From: Novosphingobium cyanobacteriorum
Lineage (GTDB): Bacteria > Pseudomonadota > Alphaproteobacteria > Sphingomonadales > Sphingomonadaceae
DNA length: 64,000 nucleotides
Reading direction: 5' to 3'
Assembly (NCBI RefSeq): GCF_029436685.1
Contig: NZ_JAROCY010000013.1
Location: forward strand, 86,275 to 150,274
Positions 63,998-64,000 of this stretch are shown here, piece by piece. The notes under the pieces were generated by a model. It had not been told where the DNA came from. It worked only from the letters and a program-made list of their open reading frames with translations, and made no database searches. Positions within the stretch are counted from its first letter, which is position 1. Every line of letters begins with the position of its first letter. Position numbers and translations under genes: made by a program.

Positions 63998-64000
63998 TCA
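63887..64000. mobile_element. Left end of an unidentified insertion in the ArdC-like gene
   Basis: From about 63887 the sequence no longer matches the ArdC family. It contains hairpins GTCCTC-ATTTC-GAGGAC (63908-63924) and TCAGGAC-GGGA-GTCCTGA (near 63981-63998). The ORF opening in it (ATG at about 63929, MASSLWLRG) may be part of the inserted element. The right end is off the window, so the target duplication and family cannot be determined. Confidence 0.5.

Larger units (their letters stand above)
44838..64000. mobile_element. Integrative element inserted at tRNA-Tyr, left end in window
   Basis: The left boundary is the 3' half of tRNA-Tyr. Inside are a P4/DUF4102-type integrase, a lytic transglycosylase, a TOPRIM primase, a strawberry-notch helicase, a toxin-antitoxin pair, a cargo operon, ParB-like and ArdC-like genes, all classes typical of integrative and conjugative elements or plasmids of sphingomonads. 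Codon choice changes at the boundary (more CTC, less CTG). The right attachment repeat and any conjugation genes are outside the window, so the extent and mobility are unknown. Confidence 0.75.

Noticed and set aside
63887..64000. Group II intron in the ArdC-like gene
   Set aside because: The junction lacks the GUGYG intron start; with only 114 bp visible the insertion cannot be assigned to a class.

Overview
The window is GC-rich DNA from an alphaproteobacterium, most likely a sphingomonad of the Novosphingobium/Sphingomonas type. I infer this from the codon use, the alphaproteobacterial gene set (an NDUFS4-type complex I subunit, a compact 4.5S SRP RNA, and a lon-HU pair), a long filamentous haemagglutinin-like gene, and dispersed palindromic repeats containing the TTCGACA core that I associate with this order.

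Layout. (a) 1-19000 is a surface and secretion region. It starts inside a giant haemagglutinin-repeat exoprotein gene (5' end off the window), followed closely by an OmpH/Skp-like periplasmic protein, a secreted PstS-like binding protein with a candidate Pho box, two small exported proteins, and a PhoX-like phosphatase carrying RTX repeats. (b) 19041-44869 is chromosomal core. It holds a tRNA with anticodon CAU, a polysaccharide deacetylase, a histidine kinase, an Lrp/AsnC regulator, chorismate mutase, a polyprenyl diphosphate synthase, PAP2 and aldo/keto reductase enzymes, hrpB, an NDUFS4-like subunit, SRP RNA, dnaX-ybaB, an MlaA-like protein with a 15-bp tandem repeat, an RTX esterase, a SIR2-like protein, lon, HU, rlmB and tRNA-Tyr. 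(c) From tRNA-Tyr to the right edge lies an integrative element. It has a tyrosine integrase next to the tRNA, a lytic transglycosylase, a TOPRIM primase, a strawberry-notch methyltransferase-helicase, an Xre/RES toxin-antitoxin pair, a large ParB-like protein, and an ArdC-like antirestriction gene that is interrupted by another insertion at the window edge. Codon choice shifts from CTG-dominated to CTC-rich across the tRNA-Tyr boundary.

The most interesting content is a compact six-gene minus-strand cargo operon inside that element (60823 down to 53596). In order it encodes a sigma-factor-like protein, a small protein with a possible helix-turn-helix, an ImmA/IrrE protease-UvrD helicase-nuclease fusion, a triple ubiquitin-like (multiubiquitin) protein, a ThiF/E1-like adenylyltransferase with an extra N-terminal domain, and a DUF6527-type protein. 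Four of the five junctions overlap or abut. The last three genes look like a bacterial ubiquitin-like conjugation module of the Bub/multiubiquitin kind. Its coupling to a dedicated sigma factor and a protease-helicase suggests a damage- or invasion-sensing switch controlling protein conjugation, probably for defence or inter-element conflict. That role is inference.

All family assignments were made by eye from translated motifs. No database search was run.
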